64,000 bases of DNA from Candidatus Lachnoclostridium stercorigallinarum (GTDB lineage Bacteria; Bacillota; Clostridia; Lachnospirales; Lachnospiraceae). A model generated the notes under the pieces. It was not told the DNA's origin. It ran no database searches and saw only the letters and a program-made list of their open reading frames with translations. Location: contig DXBC01000044.1 of NCBI GenBank assembly GCA_019116745.1, positions 1 through 64,000 on the forward strand, read 5' to 3'. Shown one piece after another: positions 59,375-64,000 of this stretch. Position 1 is the first letter of the stretch; each line of letters begins with the position of its first letter. The position numbers were made by a program, and so were the translations under genes.

Positions 59375-60118
59375 TCACTTTTTTTTGCTGTCCACCATGG
59401 CGTACAGCTTCTGAAGAGCCTCCCGGATTCCTCCTACTTCGTCGATCAGACCTTCCCTCACCGCCTCCTCTCCCACCAGCACCGTTCCTAAGTCTCTGGT
59501 GAGCATTTCCGTACTGTGCATCAGCCGTTTCAGCTGATCGTGGGCGATTTTTGCGTGTCCTGATACAAAGTTCAGGATCCTCTCCTGGATCATCTCAAAA
59601 TATTCATAAGTTCTCTCCGTGCCGATCACCATCCCCGTCATCCGCACAGGATGGACCATCATGGTCCCCGTGGGGACGATAAAGGAATAGTCCGCCGACA
59701 CCGCCAGGGGCACGCCGATGGAATGGCTCCCTCCCAGCACCAGGGAGACGGTGGGCATGGACAGGGAGGCGATCATCTCAGCGATGGCCAGCCCGGCGTC
59801 CACATCTCCTCCTGATGTGTTTAACAGCACCAGCAGCCCCTCCACCTGATCATCGTCCTCCAGCTGGGCCAGCTTCGGCAGCACATGGTCATACTTGGTG
59901 GCCTTGCTGCTTCCCGGCAGGTTCTCATGGCCTTCCACCTCACCGATGATGGAAAGAAGATAGATATTTCTCTTCCCTCCGTTTCCGTTCAGGGTCATCT
60001 GACCGTATTCCTCCAGTCTGGCGTCCTCCTTCTCCTCCACCTCCTTCCGGACTTTTTCCCGGTCCATATCTTTTCCGCCGTTTTTTGCCTTTTCTTTTTT
60101 CTTGTCGCTCATACACAA
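59375..60118 (-). CDS. ClpP-family serine protease (TepA-like)
   Basis: GLLVLLNTSGGDVDAGLAIAEMIASLSMPTVSLVLGGSHSIGVPLAVSADYSFIVPTGTMMVHPVRMTG; next to ftsK. Confidence 0.9.
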   Translation of the reverse strand: MCMSDKKKEKAKNGGKDMDREKVRKEVEEKEDARLEEYGQMTLNGNGGKRNIYLLSIIGEVEGHENLPGSSKATKYDHVLPKLAQLEDDDQVEGLLVLLNTSGGDVDAGLAIAEMIASLSMPTVSLVLGGSHSIGVPLAVSADYSFIVPTGTMMVHPVRMTGMVIGTERTYEYFEMIQERILNFVSGHAKIAHDQLKRLMHSTEMLTRDLGTVLVGEEAVREGLIDEVGGIREALQKLYAMVDSKKK

Positions 60119-60206
60119 AAAAGCTCCTTCCGCACATATCCTGAGGGGAAGCAGGGGATGTCCCCTTTTCCCGCTGTGATTAGGATATGCGGAAAAGAGC
60201 TTTTTA
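60117..60206. terminator. Long bidirectional terminator-like hairpin
   Basis: aaaaagctccttccgcacatatcct ... aggatatgcggaaaagagcttttt with an inner GC-rich hairpin. Confidence 0.75.
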
Positions 60207-60219
60207 TTCCGTCCGGCAG

Positions 60220-61842
60220 TTAATCGATCACGTTGCGGATGGTCTTCGGCTGCCGGTAATTCCAGGTGGAAATCCGGATTCCGCTTCTGCGGCTGGCCGC
60301 GTGAACAATCTGTCCGTTTCCGATATACATGGCCACATGGTTTACGGTGCCGCTGCTGTTGGCGTAGAAAATCAGGTCACCGGGACGCATCTCACTGGAG
60401 GACACTGCCCGTCCCATCTTTGCCTGAGAACCGGAGTAGTGGGGCAGAGAAATGCCGAAATGCTCCATTACCTTCATGGTAAAGCCGGAGCAGTCCGCCC
60501 CGTTTGTCAGGCTGGTTCCGCCCCATACGTAGGGGTTGCCCACAAACTGCAGAGCATAGTTGACGATCTGAGTCCGTCTGGACATCTCCGCATTGGCCTG
60601 TTCCTCCAGAGGCGAGAACTTGATAGCCTCCGGCAGGGCATAACGCACCTCCACGTTGTTGTCCCGGGTGGAGATATAGGCATTGTCCGTATCTTCTCCC
60701 GTATCCAGCTCAATCTGCACCCAACCGTCCAGCTGGTCAATAACCGGATATTTTTCCTCCATGGAGAGCTGAGTCCAGATCTTGCTCTCTGTGGACGGCT
60801 CGGTGCGGACCCGCAGTCCGTCTACCTTCACCACCGCCATCAGGGCCGCCTCCTGCAGAGCCAGATCCCTGGCCTCCTGACCTGTGGCAATATACTGGGG
60901 ATCGGCGCTGACATAGCCTGTGATATTTCCCGATTTAATCTTATACCACTGCCCGTCCTCCGATGTCTCCAGAATCTCGGCAGCTGCCCGGCTGGGCAGC
61001 TTGCCGATCACATTCCCCATCCCTTCGTCCTGAGTGGGTGAAGATCTCACATTCAGATAATTATTTACTTTGGATACCAGCAGGTTGCTGTACTGGTTCA
61101 CCGCCATGGTCCTCATATCCAGCTTTCTCGCCTCATTGAGACAGTAGCGGACTTCCGCGTTGCCGTCGCTGGTGGAAATATAGCCCTGCTCAATCTCCAC
61201 CCATCCGTCTCCCTCGGAGAGAATCTCATAGCGCTCATCCCTGGCCACGGCTCCCACCACATTATCGGAGCCCTCAAACACCGGCTCAGACCGCACTCTC
61301 AGGCTGTCTGTGGTGATCACAGCCATCTTTTTCACATTGTCCGCTACCGCGGCCCTGGCCGCCTCCCCGGTGAGCACATACTGACTGCTCACATAGCCCT
61401 CAAAGCCGCCGGAAGAGATGTGGTGCCAGCTTCCATCCTCCGTGGTGTCCAGAATATCGCAGCCGCCTCCTCCCATAATCGTTCCGATAATGGTTCCGTC
61501 TGTGGCCGGCGTCTCCCGGACATTCAGATATCCGGAAACCTGTATCACTCCCAGATTTCCATAAGAGCTCACCACTTCATCCACCGCCGCAAGGCGCTCC
61601 TGCTCTTCCGCCTGTTCCGGTGAAAGGGTGGTCTCCTCCGCAGGAGCGCTGCCGCTCTCCCCGGAAGCTCCGTCATTGGACGCCGGCCGGTCTCCGGACA
61701 GGATCACCGCGATCACCAGCAGAACCACAATAAGCACTCCGCCGCCAATCATGACATACTGCTGATACCTGTTCTTGTTTCGTTTTTTTCTGGCCTTTTT
61801 CAGGGCCTCCTTATAATCCAGATTATTGTTTGTATCTGACAT
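60220..61842 (-). CDS. NlpC/P60 cell-wall hydrolase with multiple SH3b domains
   Basis: Single TM, repeated LNVRETP / LRVRSEP / LNVRSSP / LRVRTEP SH3b motifs, C-terminal NYALQFVGNPYVWGGTSLTNGADCSGFTMKVMEHFGISLPHYSG. Confidence 0.94.
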   Translation of the reverse strand: MSDTNNNLDYKEALKKARKKRNKNRYQQYVMIGGGVLIVVLLVIAVILSGDRPASNDGASGESGSAPAEETTLSPEQAEEQERLAAVDEVVSSYGNLGVIQVSGYLNVRETPATDGTIIGTIMGGGGCDILDTTEDGSWHHISSGGFEGYVSSQYVLTGEAARAAVADNVKKMAVITTDSLRVRSEPVFEGSDNVVGAVARDERYEILSEGDGWVEIEQGYISTSDGNAEVRYCLNEARKLDMRTMAVNQYSNLLVSKVNNYLNVRSSPTQDEGMGNVIGKLPSRAAAEILETSEDGQWYKIKSGNITGYVSADPQYIATGQEARDLALQEAALMAVVKVDGLRVRTEPSTESKIWTQLSMEEKYPVIDQLDGWVQIELDTGEDTDNAYISTRDNNVEVRYALPEAIKFSPLEEQANAEMSRRTQIVNYALQFVGNPYVWGGTSLTNGADCSGFTMKVMEHFGISLPHYSGSQAKMGRAVSSSEMRPGDLIFYANSSGTVNHVAMYIGNGQIVHAASRRSGIRISTWNYRQPKTIRNVID

Positions 61843-61863
61843 ATGGTCTTTTCTCCAAAATTT

Positions 61864-62508
61864 CTACGAGATCTGAAAGCCCCGCAGCCGCATGTAAAAC
61901 TTCACCAGTTCCGCCAGCTGATCCAGGGTCAGGTTGGTGGCATTGATGGGGAGGTCGTAAAGGGTCATGTCTCCCCACTCTCTTCCGGTGAAATATTTAT
62001 AGTATTCCCGGCGCTCCCGGTCAATCCGCTTAATCTTCTTTACAGCTTCGTCCTTATCCAGAACGCCGTCTACTTCCATCACCCGCCGGATCCTGGTAGG
62101 CATATCCGCATAGACAAACAGCTTTACCACGTCCACATCCGGCTCCGACTCCAGAACATAGTCGGCGCAGCGCCCTACGATGATGCAGGACTGCTCTCTG
62201 GCCAGCTTGCGGATCACCTCCGACTGAAAACGGAACAGATTCTCTTTGGACGTCAGCTTTTTGGAGCTGGGCGCCCCAAGGCTGTCCCTCACCCCGCCCA
62301 CAATGCGGTAGAGCAGATTGTTTCCCGCCTTCTCATCCGCCAGCCGGAAATACTGCTCCCCGATGGCGCTTACCTCCGACGTCATTTTCAGAATTTCCTC
62401 ATCGTAAAACGGAATCCCCAATTCCTCTGCCAGCTTTTTGCTGGTGATCCTTCCTCCGCTGCCGTACTGGCGGTCTATGGTGATCACCACTCTCCCCTTG
62501 TCTGCCAT
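61864..62508 (-). CDS. Cytidylate kinase-like family protein
   Basis: VVITIDRQYGSGGRITSKKLAEELGIPFYDEEILKMTSE...CIIVGRCADYVLE. Confidence 0.9.
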   Translation of the reverse strand: MADKGRVVITIDRQYGSGGRITSKKLAEELGIPFYDEEILKMTSEVSAIGEQYFRLADEKAGNNLLYRIVGGVRDSLGAPSSKKLTSKENLFRFQSEVIRKLAREQSCIIVGRCADYVLESEPDVDVVKLFVYADMPTRIRRVMEVDGVLDKDEAVKKIKRIDRERREYYKYFTGREWGDMTLYDLPINATNLTLDQLAELVKFYMRLRGFQIS

Positions 62509-62668
62509 ATGAAAACCTCCTGAAATGCCGGAAACTCCTGGGGAGAGCGCTCCTGGCGCCTCCCCGGTTTCCGTTATAATCAGTAAGATGGGGCCGGTTT
62601 CTCAGCCGTTCCCCATCCCCCTTCTGAGTATAATATAGCACATCCGCCCGCTCAAGTAAACATTCTTC

Positions 62669-63637
62669 TCACAGAAGCTCCCGATACAGGCGCAGCACGT
62701 TTCCATAAAATACCGCTTCCGTCTCCGAAGCGGTAAAGCCGGCGTCCTCCATGGCCTCCGCCAGCCTGGGCAGAGCCGCCGCCGTCTCCAGCTCCAGCTC
62801 CCCGGTGATCCCGTCAAAGTCGGACCCCAGGCCGATGCAGCCGATTCCACCCACTTTCTTCAGATGTTTCATGTGGGCGATGATGCTGGAAATCCGGCTC
62901 ACTCTCCGCCCGCCTGCGGGAATATCTTCCAGGAAATCACAGCAGTAATTGACCCCGATCACTCCTCCCTTTTCCCCGATTCCCCGGATCATTTCGTCCG
63001 TCAGATTGCGGGAATGGGAAGCCAGACTCCTGGCGTCGGAATGGGAGGCCACAAAAGGCTTTTTAGCCGCTTTCAGCACATCCAGAATCCCCGCGTCAGA
63101 CAGATGGGACACATCCGCAATCATACCCAGGGACTCCATTTCCTCTAAAATCTCATATCCCAGCGGCTTTAAGCCCCGCTCCGTCTCCGGCACTCCTCCC
63201 CCTTTTCCGGGAAAGGCCAGACTGTTTTCGTAATTCCAGGTAAAAGTCATCATTCTGGCACCCAGACGGTAGAGAGTACGCAGAAAAGCGGGATTGCCTT
63301 CGCACACCTCTCCCTCCTCCAGAGTCAGCAGGGCGGACATCCTTCCCGCTCTCCAGTTATCCTCGATCTCCTTCCAGGTAGTCACAGGCCGGATCCGATC
63401 CCGATTTTTTTCCATCTCCCGGTAAAACAGATCTGCCATGGACACACAGGTTTTAAAGGGCTCCTCTGTGGTTCCCAGATCCACAAACAGTGCGAAATTC
63501 TGAAGAAAATAGTCTCCTTTTTCCATCTTCTTTAAGTCCAGGTGAAGGCCGTTTTCCAGAAGCGAACCGCTTTCGCCTCTCTGCTCCGCCTCATAGAGCT
63601 CTCCGATGGTATCGCAGTGCATATCGATTACTTTCAT
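62669..63637 (-). CDS. Membrane dipeptidase (peptidase M19 family)
   Basis: MKVIDMHCDTIGELYEAEQRGE...IADVSHLSDAGILDVLKAAKKPFVASHSDARSLASHSRNLTDEMIRGIGEKGGVIGVNYC. Confidence 0.95.
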   Translation of the reverse strand: MKVIDMHCDTIGELYEAEQRGESGSLLENGLHLDLKKMEKGDYFLQNFALFVDLGTTEEPFKTCVSMADLFYREMEKNRDRIRPVTTWKEIEDNWRAGRMSALLTLEEGEVCEGNPAFLRTLYRLGARMMTFTWNYENSLAFPGKGGGVPETERGLKPLGYEILEEMESLGMIADVSHLSDAGILDVLKAAKKPFVASHSDARSLASHSRNLTDEMIRGIGEKGGVIGVNYCCDFLEDIPAGGRRVSRISSIIAHMKHLKKVGGIGCIGLGSDFDGITGELELETAAALPRLAEAMEDAGFTASETEAVFYGNVLRLYRELL

Positions 63638-63725
63638 TTCCTTTTCCTCCTGCAGCCGGTTTTTCCGGCAAAAATGAAGGCCGGGGATTCCGCGCTCATG
63701 ACGGGTTCTTCCCGCGGCCTGTCTG

Positions 63726-64000
63726 TTATTCGCTCCTCAGGGCGTCAATGGGATTGAGCTTTGCGGCCCGGCTGGCCGGCATATAGCCAAAGAGCAGGCC
63801 GATTCCCACAGACACGGAAAACGAGATCAGTATCGCTCCCACCGTGGGCGGCGACTCAATGCCCATGGCATTTCCCAGGGCCACCGCAGCCACGGAGCCG
63901 ATCACAATGCCGATAATTCCCCCGATGGAGCTGGTCACCGCAGCCTCAATCACAAACTGCTGCATGATCACGCTCCGCTTTGCTCCCAGAGCCTTGCGGA
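63726..64000 (-). CDS. MacB/FtsX-type ABC transporter permease, C-terminal fragment cut by window edge
   Basis: RKALGAKRSVIMQQFVIEAAVTSSIGGIIGIVIGSVAAVALG...GYMPASRAAKLNPIDALRSE; open to base 64000. Confidence 0.88.
   Translation of the reverse strand, partial: RKALGAKRSVIMQQFVIEAAVTSSIGGIIGIVIGSVAAVALGNAMGIESPPTVGAILISFSVSVGIGLLFGYMPASRAAKLNPIDALRSE

Noticed and set aside
1-64000. Defence system, prophage, integrative element, CRISPR or biosynthetic cluster
   Set aside because: No integrase, transposase, Cas, restriction-modification, toxin-antitoxin, phage structural or NRPS/PKS genes were recognisable on either strand.

Overview
The window looks like a moderately high-GC Firmicutes chromosome, most likely a spore-forming Lachnospiraceae-type clostridium. 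This is inferred from an alpha/beta SASP, SpoVV/YlbJ, GerW/YtfJ and gene order. Most of it is dense, mainly minus-strand housekeeping DNA: rsmD-coaD, recG-DAK2-Asp23-rpmB, cinA-pgsA-rimO, rpoZ-gmk-yicC, serS, thiN-rpe-rsgA-prkC-stp-rlmN-rsmB-yugP-fmt-def-priA, murF-murE-fhs-ftsK-tepA, and an NlpC/P60 hydrolase. The most accessory-like part is about 18.8-33 kb. It contains a citrate lyase system split into citC, citFED (minus) and LysR-citX-citG (plus). It also contains an aconitase-superfamily hydratase with a divergent LysR regulator, and a T-box-controlled TrpXYZ-type ABC transporter whose specifier reads UGG. I found no tRNA, rRNA, CRISPR array, phage or transposase, and no convincing new multi-gene system. 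The most interesting unexplained signals are non-coding: overlapping divergent promoters sharing a 17-bp palindrome, a palindrome in the citD/LysR gap, an intergenic block with A-B-A'-B' inverted repeats, and a long hairpin pair between fhs and murE. Small or orphan proteins are also listed, including a 45-aa membrane ORF missing from the supplied track. All family names come from reading the translations; no searches were run.
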